Assembly: GCA_913046825.1 (NCBI GenBank)
Contig: CAJWTF010000026.1
Coordinates: 1-32,462, forward strand
Source of the DNA: an uncultured Rickettsiales bacterium
Lineage (GTDB): Bacteria > Pseudomonadota > Alphaproteobacteria > UBA8366
Length of the DNA: 32,462 bases
Direction: 5' to 3'
Below, piece after piece: positions 17,454 through 26,280 of the stretch (positions within the stretch are counted from its first letter, which is position 1; each line of letters starts with the position of its first letter). A model generated the notes under the pieces. That model was not told where the DNA came from and did no database searches. It saw only the letters and a program-made list of their open reading frames with translations. The position numbers and the translations under genes were made by a program.

Positions 17454-18809
17454 ATGGGCGTCACACGCGAGGTTGCCGAATTCGTTGCGGAATTGAAGTA
17501 TTCTGACCTGTCGCCGCATCTCATCCAACGGACAAAAGATCACATTCTAGATCAATTGGGCATTCAAATCGGTGTGTCCCGCAAGCCCTGGCTGAAACTT
17601 GCGGTCGACTACGTGATGACCCAGGGGAACAAGCCGGAATCTAGTATTGCCTGTTGTCGCGAAAAGGTATCGGCGGAGAACGCGGCCTTCGTGAACGGCA
17701 CGTACGGCCACGGCTTTGAGATGGACGACGTTTATGCGCCGGCCTTGGCGCATCCGGGCCCAGCCGTGGTGCCGGCCGCGCTGGCGATTGCGGAGCGGGA
17801 CGGTTGCTCTGGCGAAGATTTCCTGTTGGCGGTCGTCGCCGGTTACGAGGTGATGGGTCGTTGCGGATACGCGTTATCGCCCTCGCAACTCTATCGCGGG
17901 TTCCATCCGACCTCGGCGGCAGGCCCACTTGGTTCTGTCACCGCGACCGGTAAACTGATGGGGCTAGATGCCGACACTATGGTCCATGCGCTCGCGGTCA
18001 GCGCCAGTTTCTGTTCCGGTGTGACGGAATGCTACAAATCCGGTGGTGAGGTAAAACGCTATCACGGCGGCATCGGGGCGCAGGGGGGCATTCGCGCCGC
18101 GATGCTGGCGAAAATGGGCCTGACCGGGCCGAGTACAGTTTTGGAAGGCCCGCTCGGCATGCGCGCTTTCAGTGATACTTACACGCCTGAAGTTATCACC
18201 GACGGACTTGGCGAGCGTTTCGTCGTCGCCGATATCTGGACTAAAAAATACAGCTGTAACGGCATGATCCACGCGCCGGTCGATGGAATTGAGGCGATCC
18301 GCGCGCGGCGGCCCTTTGGCGCGGCGGATATTGAGCGTATCGATGTCGGCTCCAACCAACACGCGGTGAACGAGGTCGGATCTATCCGCCTGCCAAAAGA
18401 TATGTTCGGGTTTCAGTTCTCCATGAATTACGCTCTGGCGTTACAGGTCGTGAAAGGCAGCAACGACTTTGATGCTTATATTGAGGAGAATTTGCGCGAC
18501 CCGCAGATCGTGTCTTTGGCGGAATTTATCTTTACCGACACGGACGAGGAAGTGCAGTCCTGGTTCCCGGAGACGTTGGGTGCGCGCGTCACCATCAAGT
18601 TCAAGGATGGGAGCGTCGAGGAAGAACTGATCCGCGATTGCCGTGGTTCGCCCGGCAACCCAATCACGGCAGAGGAATTGGAGACCAAGGCGCGCAATAT
18701 CGCGAGCATGTCGATGACGGCGGATAAATTCCAGGGCATCATTGATGCGGTGCGCGGTGTTGATACCATGCCCAACGCGAGGAAGCTCGGCGACCTGTTG
18801 CGCGACTAA
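17454..18809 (+). CDS. MmgE/PrpD family protein
   Basis: A 451-residue protein of the MmgE/PrpD family, whose known members dehydrate 2-methylcitrate (PrpD), isomerise aconitate (cis-aconitate decarboxylase) or process iminodisuccinate. Family markers are FVNGTYGHGFEMDDVY near residues 81-96, GRCGYALSPSQLYRGFHPTS and the C-terminal CRGSPGNPITAEELETKA. It is cofactor-free. It starts three bases after the SDR stop and lies 22 bases before the MaoC gene. This copy has no truncation or missing segment compared with the family's usual length of about 450 residues. Confidence 0.9.
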   Translation: MGVTREVAEFVAELKYSDLSPHLIQRTKDHILDQLGIQIGVSRKPWLKLAVDYVMTQGNKPESSIACCREKVSAENAAFVNGTYGHGFEMDDVYAPALAHPGPAVVPAALAIAERDGCSGEDFLLAVVAGYEVMGRCGYALSPSQLYRGFHPTSAAGPLGSVTATGKLMGLDADTMVHALAVSASFCSGVTECYKSGGEVKRYHGGIGAQGGIRAAMLAKMGLTGPSTVLEGPLGMRAFSDTYTPEVITDGLGERFVVADIWTKKYSCNGMIHAPVDGIEAIRARRPFGAADIERIDVGSNQHAVNEVGSIRLPKDMFGFQFSMNYALALQVVKGSNDFDAYIEENLRDPQIVSLAEFIFTDTDEEVQSWFPETLGARVTIKFKDGSVEEELIRDCRGSPGNPITAEELETKARNIASMSMTADKFQGIIDAVRGVDTMPNARKLGDLLRD

Positions 18810-18831
18810 GATCAAGAACGAGGAACGAAGA

Positions 18832-19308
18832 ATGCCGCGTCGAACCAAGAAGATCCCCCGCTACTTCGAGGATCTGAAAATTGGAGAGTGCTGGGAAGCG
18901 CCGTCGCGTACCCACACCGAAGCGTTGTTCTATGCGTTCCAGCTGGTCAGCGGCGATAATCGACCGCTGCATTACGACATGGAGTATTGTAAGTCGCTCG
19001 GCCTGCCTGGGCTGCTGGCTCATGGCTATCAAGTGCTCGCGCAATGTGCGCCTGGGGCGTCGGATATGTCGCGCGGTGAGACGGAAGTCCGTATCCTCGG
19101 TATGCTAGAGACCAGCGCCAAATTCTTGAAAGGTGTCTACTCGGGCGACACGCTTTATCCGGGATTGGAGATCGTTGAACTGATCGAGCAGAACACCACC
19201 GGTGTCATGGTGTTGCGCACGACGGTGCATAATCAAAAAGACGAGCTTTGTCTCGACGGTGAGTTGCGCATGTTGGTTGCCAAACGCGCGCGCGACGAGG
19301 CCGCGTGA
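18832..19308 (+). CDS. MaoC-family hotdog dehydratase
   Basis: A 158-residue hotdog protein. YFEDLKIGECWEAPSRT is the usual MaoC N-terminus, and SGDNRPLHYDMEYCKSLG (Asp42, His47) is the hydratase active-site loop, followed by LLAHG. Such enzymes hydrate enoyl-CoA esters or dehydrate 3-hydroxyacyl-CoAs such as mesaconyl-CoA/malyl-CoA types. The start is ATG 18832, with GAGGAACGAAG upstream; the longer frame from 18742 reads the end of the PrpD gene out of phase. The stop overlaps the next PrpD start (GTGA), so this dehydratase sits translationally coupled between two PrpD genes. Confidence 0.9.
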   Translation: MPRRTKKIPRYFEDLKIGECWEAPSRTHTEALFYAFQLVSGDNRPLHYDMEYCKSLGLPGLLAHGYQVLAQCAPGASDMSRGETEVRILGMLETSAKFLKGVYSGDTLYPGLEIVELIEQNTTGVMVLRTTVHNQKDELCLDGELRMLVAKRARDEAA

Positions 19309-20639
19309 GCGAGCACGCCAACGCTGCGCATATTGGGTGTTTCCTGCGTGATGCATCCAGTAAACCGTTATCTGTGGAAGTGGTCGACGCCGCCAAGAAA
19401 TGCCTGGTGGATTGGTTGGGTGTCACGATTGCCGGTAGTCGGGAGCCGGTTGCCCGCGCGGCCAAAGCCTATGCTGGCTTGGAAGATTCCGGATTGCCGA
19501 TTATCGGCGCCACACCGGATGCGGAGAAAGCGGCGCTGGTGAATGGCGTCGCCGCGCACGCACTCGATTTTGATGACACTCATATCCCGACGGATTCACA
19601 TTTAAGCGCAGTGACTTGGGCTGCCTTGTTGGCACTGGCGGACACGGAGCGGGGCGAAGGAGATATTTTGCTGCGGGCCTTTGTCGCCGGTTATGAAGTC
19701 GCAGCGAAACTTTCGGGCCGCCGCTTTGGCTTCAGCTTGCAGTTCCGCTGGTTCCATCCTTCCGCAGTTATCGGAAGATTGGCGTCGAGCGGGGCTGTCT
19801 CTGTCGCGATGGGCCTGGATGAGTGCCAAGCGGCGCAAGCGGTGGCGTTATCCACCACACGGGCCTCGGGGTTACGCGGAATGCTTGGCGGAATGGGAAA
19901 GCCGCTGCAGGTCGGTGAGGCAGCGAAGGACGGTATTGTCTGTGCCCGGATGGCGAAAGCGGGTGTCACGGTCGATCCGGACTTATTGTCACCTGAAGGC
20001 TGGTTCGTGAAGGCGTTTGTCCAAGATGGCAACGCGCAATTAGCGATGTTGGACGGTAATGCGCTGGGCAGTGACTGGGCGGTATTGCAAACTTCGTTTA
20101 AGGCCTATGCTTGTCTGCACGGTATCCATCCGTCCATCGATGCGGCAATGGAAATTGCGTCGGATATTGATGCGACGCAGGTATCATCCGTCAAGGTATA
20201 CGTAGCACCGGGTGTGAAGAAGGTCGCACGTTTCGAAGACCCGCAAACACCGCTCGAAGCGAAGTTCAGCGTTACCTATTGCGTCGCAGCAGCATTGGCG
20301 GGGAAGGGACTAGGGGCGGATGGGTTCTCCGCAGTAACTTTAGTTGATGAAAGTCTCCGGGCTCTCTTGCCAAAGGTCGAGGTTGTGCCGGCCGAAGGGC
20401 GGAAGATGCTCGACTCTGCTGTCGAAGTGACTTTGCATGATGGCCAGGTATGTCGAGGGGAGACATCCCTGTCGCGCGGACATCCAGGAAATCCGTTGAG
20501 CTGGGATGATCTAGAGGCCAAGTTCCGCGACCTTGTTGAGCCAGTCTATCATGAGCGGGCGGTGGAGATTCTCTCTTTGGTGCGAGGTTTTGAGCAGGCT
20601 GGTAGCCTAGAACGGCTCCAGAAATTGCTTCGGAGTTAA
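19305..20639 (+). CDS. MmgE/PrpD family protein, second copy
   Basis: A 444-residue MmgE/PrpD protein starting at GTG 19305 within the stop of the MaoC gene. Markers are LVNGVAAHALDFDDTH near residues 76-91, RRFGFSLQFRWFHPSAVIG, and SRGHPGNPLSWDDLEAKF near the end. It is clearly a divergent paralogue of the copy at 17454-18809, sharing motifs but with different loops, so it probably has a different substrate or acts on a later intermediate. Two PrpD genes around one MaoC gene suggest dehydration/isomerisation steps on a dicarboxylic or branched acid. Confidence 0.9.
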   Translation: MSEHANAAHIGCFLRDASSKPLSVEVVDAAKKCLVDWLGVTIAGSREPVARAAKAYAGLEDSGLPIIGATPDAEKAALVNGVAAHALDFDDTHIPTDSHLSAVTWAALLALADTERGEGDILLRAFVAGYEVAAKLSGRRFGFSLQFRWFHPSAVIGRLASSGAVSVAMGLDECQAAQAVALSTTRASGLRGMLGGMGKPLQVGEAAKDGIVCARMAKAGVTVDPDLLSPEGWFVKAFVQDGNAQLAMLDGNALGSDWAVLQTSFKAYACLHGIHPSIDAAMEIASDIDATQVSSVKVYVAPGVKKVARFEDPQTPLEAKFSVTYCVAAALAGKGLGADGFSAVTLVDESLRALLPKVEVVPAEGRKMLDSAVEVTLHDGQVCRGETSLSRGHPGNPLSWDDLEAKFRDLVEPVYHERAVEILSLVRGFEQAGSLERLQKLLRS

Positions 20640-20667
20640 CCGGATTTATAAATTTTGAGAGGTGAAT

Positions 20668-21351
20668 ATGGAGCTAACCCTAGTCGAATTCATCGGGCAT
20701 CTTGCTTTTCTACTCACAGCGATTTCGTTTTATCTCAAGGATATTTTGCTACTGCGGTTTCTCGCAATCATCAGTGCGTTGGTGGGGATAGGGTATAATT
20801 ATTTCCTGCCTGTCGGACCGCTCTGGTTGCCAATCTTCTGGCTCGGTGTCTTCACTGCGATCAATTTGTGGCGCATTGTCGGTATTCTGGCGGAACGCTA
20901 TTCAATCCAATTTAATGAGGATGAACAGGAGCTCTACGAGACGATCTTCAAGGACTTCTCGCCCGTCGAATATATGAAACTGATACGTATCGCGGAATGG
21001 CGTGATGCAGCGGAAGGATTGGTTTTTGCGTCCGAGGGAGAGGCCGTCGACGGGCTGCGATTGCTGTTTAGTGGTGAAGTTTCTGTCGCCCGGGATGGGA
21101 ATGAAATAGGCCGCGCGCGCGACGGTGCGCTGATCGGCGAGATGTCTTTCATCCAGGGCGGAGATGCGTCAGCGACGGTTACCGCAGCGGTGCCGTGCCG
21201 CTATGTGTTCTGGCCCGAAGAAGCATTGCGCGGCCTACTACGCCGCAATCCGAATATCGATGTTGCGATGAAGCATGTTTTTAGTTTGGACCTGACCCGT
21301 AAGCTCACGGGCAGCAATGAGGGGACGGTTCACACGGTGGCGTTGGAGTGA
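20668..21351 (+). CDS. Membrane protein with C-terminal cNMP-binding-like (Popeye-like) domain
   Basis: A 227-residue protein with three membrane helices (about 5-24, 27-47 and 51-73) and a soluble domain from about residue 80. That domain has the beta-roll pattern of a cyclic-nucleotide-binding fold: LLFSGEVSVARDGNEIGR, GALIGEMSFIQGGDASATVTAA and YVFWPEEALRGLLRRNP. Three helices followed by one such domain is the layout of Popeye-domain proteins, which have bacterial relatives; whether it binds cAMP cannot be told, as a typical CAP-type phosphate-cassette Arg is not visible in GEMSFIQGGDASAT. The start is ATG 20668, with GAGAGG upstream; GTG 20662 would add two residues. It follows the PrpD gene by 28 bases. 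Confidence 0.75.
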   Translation: MELTLVEFIGHLAFLLTAISFYLKDILLLRFLAIISALVGIGYNYFLPVGPLWLPIFWLGVFTAINLWRIVGILAERYSIQFNEDEQELYETIFKDFSPVEYMKLIRIAEWRDAAEGLVFASEGEAVDGLRLLFSGEVSVARDGNEIGRARDGALIGEMSFIQGGDASATVTAAVPCRYVFWPEEALRGLLRRNPNIDVAMKHVFSLDLTRKLTGSNEGTVHTVALE

Positions 21352-21372
21352 TGGTGTTTTGCGATGGTGGGC

Positions 21373-21398
21373 TCGTCCTTCGACAGGCTCAGGATGAC
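21373..21398. repeat. Short intergenic repeat of the TCGTCCTTCGACAGGCTC type
   Basis: The sequence between the Popeye-like gene and the CaiB gene contains GTCCTTCGACAGGCTCAGGA, an imperfect hairpin recognised from memory as a motif scattered between genes in many bacterial genomes. It lies between two convergent genes. Confidence 0.55.
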
Positions 21399-21402
21399 CT
21401 TT

Positions 21403-22575
21403 CTATTCCTGAATGCCAATCACGCCGTCCTTCGCAAGGCCATCCAATGTAGCCTCGTCGTATCCCAAGAGCTCCGCCAGAACTTCGCGGGTGTGCTGCC
21501 CGATATCGGGCGCGGTTCGTGCCACCACGCCCGGTGATTGGGATGACTTAAAGGGCGAGCCCAATAGTTTCAGTGGACCGCTGGTCGGGTGCTCTAATTC
21601 GACCAACATCTCTCGCGACCAAGTATGAGAAGCCTCTGCGATTTCGGCCATGCTTTGGATCTTTCCCGCCGGTACACCGTGGCGGTCGCAATCGGTGATC
21701 GCGTCTTCCGTTGCAATGCCTTGTGCCCAGGCACTGAACGCATTATCGAATTCAGCCTCGCGTGATTTTGCCGCCTCTAGCGCGCAGGCGGGAAGCCCTA
21801 GCAACGCAGTCACACCGTCCAGATGGGTCTGTGTTTCGACCTCGATGACAATCATGCCATCGGCTGTCTCGTAAAGGTTCTGCGGTGCTAGGGATCTGTG
21901 ATGGTTGCCGTCCCGCTGTGGCCCGCCGGGCGCATCTAGATAGGCCCAGGCTTCGCTCGACATCCAGCCCTGGACGTCATGCATGGAGATGTTGATGTGC
22001 TGGCCGCGCCCGGTGCGTCGCTTGTGGTGCAGGGCCGCGGTGATGGCCATGGTGCCGGTGGCCGCCCCGACATTGTCAGCGGACGAGACACCGATCTTTG
22101 TGGGCGGGTAATCCTTGGTGCCGGTCAGGCTCATCACGCCAGCCATGCCTTGGATGACCGTATCGAAGGCGCGCATGTCCCGGTACGGGCCGTCGTGGCC
22201 GAACCCGGAGAGCGAGCAGTAAATTAGGCCCGGATTGATCGCCGAGAGGTCGTCGTAGGAAAGGCCCCAACTTTTCATGCGGCCGAAGGCGAAATTTTCG
22301 ATCAAGACGTCGGATGTGCGGACCAATTCCAGCAACACGTCCTTGCCGCGATCGCTCATAGTGTCAATCGCGACGCCGCGCTTGTTCAGGTTGTGGACAT
22401 GAAAGATATAACTGACGCCGTCGATCTTATAGGCAAAGCCCCGGATCGATTCGCCCTTCAGCGGTTCAACCTTTACCACTTCGGCACCGAGGTTGGAGAG
22501 GTAGCGCGCCGAAAGCGGTCCGGTCGTATAGGCGCCCAATTCCAGGACCCGGATACCTTTGAGGGGCGCGGTCAC
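21403..22575 (-). CDS. CaiB/BaiF class III CoA-transferase, catalytic Asp present
   Basis: A 390-residue class III CoA-transferase. The N-terminus ALKGIRVLELG-type start (APLKGIRVLELGAYTTGP), the CoA region EPLKGESIRGF and NLNKRGVAID, LIENF and YCSLSGFGHDGPY are all typical. The catalytic Asp that forms the aspartyl-CoA anhydride is Asp167 (KIGVSSADNVGAATG). The enzyme moves CoA from a donor such as succinyl-CoA to another acid. It is the last gene of the minus-strand run and overlaps the upstream CaiB gene by four bases, so the two probably form a heteromeric enzyme. Confidence 0.93.
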   Translation of the reverse strand: MTAPLKGIRVLELGAYTTGPLSARYLSNLGAEVVKVEPLKGESIRGFAYKIDGVSYIFHVHNLNKRGVAIDTMSDRGKDVLLELVRTSDVLIENFAFGRMKSWGLSYDDLSAINPGLIYCSLSGFGHDGPYRDMRAFDTVIQGMAGVMSLTGTKDYPPTKIGVSSADNVGAATGTMAITAALHHKRRTGRGQHINISMHDVQGWMSSEAWAYLDAPGGPQRDGNHHRSLAPQNLYETADGMIVIEVETQTHLDGVTALLGLPACALEAAKSREAEFDNAFSAWAQGIATEDAITDCDRHGVPAGKIQSMAEIAEASHTWSREMLVELEHPTSGPLKLLGSPFKSSQSPGVVARTAPDIGQHTREVLAELLGYDEATLDGLAKDGVIGIQE

Positions 22576-23714
22576 GATGCGATCTCCGAATGTTCGTCGA
22601 GGCTAGGGGCGCGGCGATAGATTTGTCCCGGCGTCTCGCTCATCTTGAAGATGCTGCCGGGGGTTCGGTAAGGCGTGCCGTTCTCATCAAGGAGTGTTTG
22701 GACCATTTCCCGGGATTGGAACTGTTTGTCTTCCATCAACTCCAACAAATCATAGATGGGCCCCGCCGGAACCCGTCCTTCGGTCAAAACTTTGAGAGCC
22801 TCTTCGGTGGTTTTGTCGGCCAGGAAGTCGATCACCAGCTGATTGACTTCAGGACGGATTTCGTCGGTCACCCGTTCATCGTTGGTCATGTAGCGGGGAT
22901 CGTCGGCCAATTCCGACTTGCCGATCAGATCGAGGAAATTTCGCCATTGCCGGTCATCTGCCATGCAGATGATGACCCAACCGTCCTTGGTGGGATAGTT
23001 GTCCCAAGGAGCCGCCATCGGGTGTTGATTGCCCTGCGGGCCGGGCGCTTTTCCAGAGATGAAATACCCGGGCATAAATGTGTAGAGCAGCGAGACCATG
23101 CCGTCATAGAGCGACATATCGATCAGCGCACCGTTGCTGGTGTCGGCGCGCTGATACAGGGCTGCCAGGATCGAGGCCCCACCCACCAGCGCGGCGTTGT
23201 GAACCGCGAGGGGTGGCCCCGCCTTATGGGGTAATTCGCCAGGGTGTCCCGTCGTCGCGATAATGCCGCCCATCGCTTGCGCCACGAAGTCGCCGCCCGC
23301 CCGACCGGCGAGCGGTCCCGTCAGTCCGAAGGGTGAGAAGTGACACTGCACAAGGTGTGGGTGCCGGTCTGCCAAGGCGTTCGGGTCCAGTCCGGCGGCT
23401 CGGTCCGTGATCGTGGTTTGATCGGTGAGGAGGATATCGCACTTTGCCAAGAGAGCATCCAGGGTTTGATGTCCGGTGTTGGCGCCGATATCGAGGGCGA
23501 TGCTTTCCTTGTTGGTGTTGAGGGTGCGAAAGCTAGTGCTGCTCCCGCCATCCGTGCCCGGCCCGATGTGCCGCAGGCGGTCCCCCTCTGGCGGCTCCAG
23601 TTTCACGACACGGGCGCCAAGCTCCGACAACAGGCGACCGGCTGCCGCGCCGGCGCTCCAACCATCAGCGATTTCGAGAACCAGTGTGTCTTCTATGCAG
23701 AATGGCGACGCCAA
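22572..23714 (-). CDS. CaiB/BaiF-family subunit lacking the catalytic Asp
   Basis: A 380-residue class III CoA-transferase-family protein, with ELGARVVKLEPPEGD, LNTNKESIALD, LLTDQ and CHFSPFGLTGP. An ungapped alignment of KAGPPLAVHNAALVGG with KIGVSSADNVGAATG of the neighbouring protein puts Val171 at the position of the catalytic Asp167. So it cannot form the usual anhydride and is likely a structural or CoA-binding partner of the downstream gene, with which it overlaps by four bases. Otherwise it is full length. The start is ATG 23714; 62 bases separate it from the phosphodiesterase gene. Confidence 0.88.
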   Translation of the reverse strand: MASPFCIEDTLVLEIADGWSAGAAAGRLLSELGARVVKLEPPEGDRLRHIGPGTDGGSSTSFRTLNTNKESIALDIGANTGHQTLDALLAKCDILLTDQTTITDRAAGLDPNALADRHPHLVQCHFSPFGLTGPLAGRAGGDFVAQAMGGIIATTGHPGELPHKAGPPLAVHNAALVGGASILAALYQRADTSNGALIDMSLYDGMVSLLYTFMPGYFISGKAPGPQGNQHPMAAPWDNYPTKDGWVIICMADDRQWRNFLDLIGKSELADDPRYMTNDERVTDEIRPEVNQLVIDFLADKTTEEALKVLTEGRVPAGPIYDLLELMEDKQFQSREMVQTLLDENGTPYRTPGSIFKMSETPGQIYRRAPSLDEHSEIAS

Positions 23715-23776
23715 ATCCCAAGCTCCCTTTGCATCTTAAGGAGAAAGGTAATCCGTCCGTTGCGCAGACAAAGGGA

Positions 23777-24634
23777 TCAGGCGTGGCCGCGAATTTTATC
23801 AGGAAGGGGTGAGAGTTCGGCGGCACTCGCGGCTGATTTCGATTTTGGGTCGGCGAGGAGAAAGCGCGGGCTCTCGTCGAGGAAGTGTCGCATGTGGATG
23901 ACGACCGACTCTTTCTCGATTAGGCAAACGCCGTAGGCGGGCGGCTCGTGACTGCCGAGCATGTCCTTCTCGGGTCCAAGATAGAGGCCGACTTGATGAT
24001 TAGTGCCAGGTAGCGTCGTTGCCGGAATGCCGAGCCAAGAACCCGCGATGGCGCGGTGGACGTGCCCGTAGAAGAGATGCCGTACATCACCATGCTGCAG
24101 CAACAGCCGCCCAAGCGGTGCTGGATCTTCCAACATGCAATCGTCGAGCGAGCCGATCCCGACCTGGAAGGGCGGGTGGTGGAGAAAAATATAAACCGGT
24201 TGGTCTGCGTATTTTTGCAGTTGCCCCTCAAGCCATCCCAGCCGCCTTTCGCAGAGAATGCCGTGCGATTGCTCATGCTCTACGGAATCCAGCATGATAA
24301 AAGCACCGTGCTCGGTCTCCACCGTATATTGAACAAATCCATTGGGGTCGGTGGGTGTTTTGGGAAAAATGCGCTTGAAGCTTTCGCGGTCATCGTGATT
24401 GCCGATCATGAGATGGCACGGCATATCGAGCGGTTCCAGAATGTCGCGTAAGGTTCGGTAGGCGGGCTCCATGCCGTGATAGGAGAGGTCGCCGGTCAGC
24501 ACCATGAAATCTGCATCGCCATCCATTTGATTGACGCAGTTGATCACTTGGTTGAGCCGTTGTGAGGGCTCTAAGGCGCAGAGCATGTCTCCCGGCGGGA
24601 CCAAATGGGTGTCGGTGACGTGAATAAATTTCAT
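23777..24634 (-). CDS. GpdQ/CpdA-like class III metallophosphodiesterase
   Basis: A 285-residue calcineurin-like phosphoesterase with the complete di-metal site: Asp8 and His10 (HVTDTH), Asp49 (TGDLS), Asn79 and His80 (GNHD), His152 (HHPPF), and His191 with His193 (GHVHR). The spacing matches GpdQ, a glycerophosphodiesterase that hydrolyses many phosphodiesters; cAMP phosphodiesterase CpdA is the other close relative. It is cytoplasmic, with no signal peptide. It lies 18 bases after the sulfatase/phosphonate-monoester-hydrolase-like gene, so both would act on phospho- or phosphonodiesters. Confidence 0.9.
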   Translation of the reverse strand: MKFIHVTDTHLVPPGDMLCALEPSQRLNQVINCVNQMDGDADFMVLTGDLSYHGMEPAYRTLRDILEPLDMPCHLMIGNHDDRESFKRIFPKTPTDPNGFVQYTVETEHGAFIMLDSVEHEQSHGILCERRLGWLEGQLQKYADQPVYIFLHHPPFQVGIGSLDDCMLEDPAPLGRLLLQHGDVRHLFYGHVHRAIAGSWLGIPATTLPGTNHQVGLYLGPEKDMLGSHEPPAYGVCLIEKESVVIHMRHFLDESPRFLLADPKSKSAASAAELSPLPDKIRGHA

Positions 24635-24652
24635 GGCTTAAACGTCCTTGGT

Positions 24653-26215
24653 TTACATGACGTCGTATTGGCGCAGTTCTCCACCGTAGGGTTGAAACCA
24701 GCCGCTGAGATCGCGCCTGGGTAATTGCTCGGCGAGGTCCTGCAGACGGTCCGAATATTCGGATATTATATCGCTAAAACTCGGATCACCGGCGAGATCT
24801 GTGCCTTCGCCGGGGTCGTTCACCATGTCGAACAGCAAAGGTGGGAGTGTGGGAAATTCGACATATTTCCAACGCTCGCCGCGGACGGCCCGGAAGTGAC
24901 ACTCGGTGCTGGCGAGGCCCAGCGCTGTTTCCACGGATTTACCGGTCAAGTCGCGGAAGTCGTATGCGAAATGCACCGCGTCACGCCACACCGGCGGAGG
25001 TGCACCTTGTAGAAATGGCACCAATGAATGGCCGTCAACAGTGTCGGTGTTCTCCAAGTTCAGAGCGTCCAAGATAGTCGGCAGGAGATCGACGTGTTCC
25101 GTGAACGCGTTCACGCGGCTGCCGCGCACGCTGTTGGCCGCCTCTCGAGGGTCGCGGACGATCATGGGGACATGAAAATTGCCATCATAGGGTCCGCGAC
25201 GGCCCCAAAATCCATTATTGCCGAGTTGTTCGCCATGGTCGGAGCAGAAAATGATAAGTGTTTCGTCGTAAACCCCCGCGAATTTCAGTCGGTCGATGAT
25301 GCGCCCGAACTGCGCGTCGATTTCGCTGCAATTGCCGTAATAAGCGACCCGCAACCGGCGGGCGTCCCACTCGTTATATTCGGCGATCGACGCTTTCTCC
25401 GATGGATATTCCGCCCGGCGGCTTTCCTGCGCGTCGTACTCGTAGGCGAGCCAGGGATGCTGAGCGGCGATTTGATCGCGCTTTTGTGTACCAAGGGGCA
25501 GCGGGATATCGGCTGGATTGTGCAGAGTATCATATGGCCGCGATGCGAAGAGCGGTGGATGCGGCTTCAAGCAATTGAAATGGGCGAACCAGGGCCGCTC
25601 CGCCATTGCATCAACATAGACCAATAGCTGATCTGTCAGCCAAGCCGTATCGGTATCGGCGGTAGCGATGCGCGACGGTGCCAGCAGACCATTCTTCGCT
25701 GGTGTGTAAGGTTCATTCGATGGGTCCCACAAATGCCGTGGATCATCAGGCAACATATATCCTTTTGCCGCCAATTCAGCGGCCCATCCGGAAAACCCAT
25801 CGGCAAATAAAAAGGGAGCGATGGCGGTGAAGCCTGGGCAAACCCAGTCCTCGGCGCTCGTGCCGTTAAATGCGTTCGGTTGAACATCTGGGTCCAGCGG
25901 CGTGTCCGTATATCCGAACAGAGCTGGACTATATCCAGCCTCTTGCAGATGTTGGGCAACGTTGCGTATGTCGGCGGGTAGGGGTGTTCCGTTGCTTACG
26001 ACCCGGTGGTTGTGCAGGTATAGGCCAGTCAGTATGGAGGCGCGCGATGGTCCGCATGGGAGGGCTTGGCAGTAATGGCGGAAAAATGTGACGGATTCGG
26101 CTGCGAATGCGTCAATATTCGGCGTGTGAACAGTGGGATGTCCCATTGCTCCTATGGTATCGCCACGCCACTGATCTGCTACGTATAGGAGAATGTTTTT
26201 AATTTCACGGGTCAT
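24653..26215 (-). CDS. Sulfatase/phosphonate monoester hydrolase-like enzyme (alkaline phosphatase superfamily)
   Basis: A 520-residue type I sulfatase-superfamily enzyme. VADQWRGD (Asp14) is the first metal motif, CGPSRASILTG carries Cys54, the residue converted to formylglycine, and FCSDHGEQLG is the second metal motif. CGPSRASILTGLYLHNHR closely follows the pattern of rhizobial and Burkholderia phosphonate monoester hydrolases rather than choline or aryl sulfatases. It should hydrolyse phosphodiesters, phosphonate monoesters or sulfate esters in the cytoplasm; no signal peptide is seen. The start at ATG 26215 matches the family N-terminus (KNILLYVADQ); 26233 is an alternative. A formylglycine-generating enzyme or anaerobic maturase is not in view. 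Confidence 0.9.
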   Translation of the reverse strand: MTREIKNILLYVADQWRGDTIGAMGHPTVHTPNIDAFAAESVTFFRHYCQALPCGPSRASILTGLYLHNHRVVSNGTPLPADIRNVAQHLQEAGYSPALFGYTDTPLDPDVQPNAFNGTSAEDWVCPGFTAIAPFLFADGFSGWAAELAAKGYMLPDDPRHLWDPSNEPYTPAKNGLLAPSRIATADTDTAWLTDQLLVYVDAMAERPWFAHFNCLKPHPPLFASRPYDTLHNPADIPLPLGTQKRDQIAAQHPWLAYEYDAQESRRAEYPSEKASIAEYNEWDARRLRVAYYGNCSEIDAQFGRIIDRLKFAGVYDETLIIFCSDHGEQLGNNGFWGRRGPYDGNFHVPMIVRDPREAANSVRGSRVNAFTEHVDLLPTILDALNLENTDTVDGHSLVPFLQGAPPPVWRDAVHFAYDFRDLTGKSVETALGLASTECHFRAVRGERWKYVEFPTLPPLLFDMVNDPGEGTDLAGDPSFSDIISEYSDRLQDLAEQLPRRDLSGWFQPYGGELRQYDVM

Positions 26216-26280
26216 ATAAACAAAGCATAGCATCGCTGGAGCGGTGCGTCATTCAAGCTCTTATGGCACGCAAACGGAGT

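Noticed and set aside
22590..23234. Long plus-strand 214-residue frame opposite the CaiB gene
   Set aside because: No domain can be seen and it lies fully antisense to a well-supported CoA-transferase gene.
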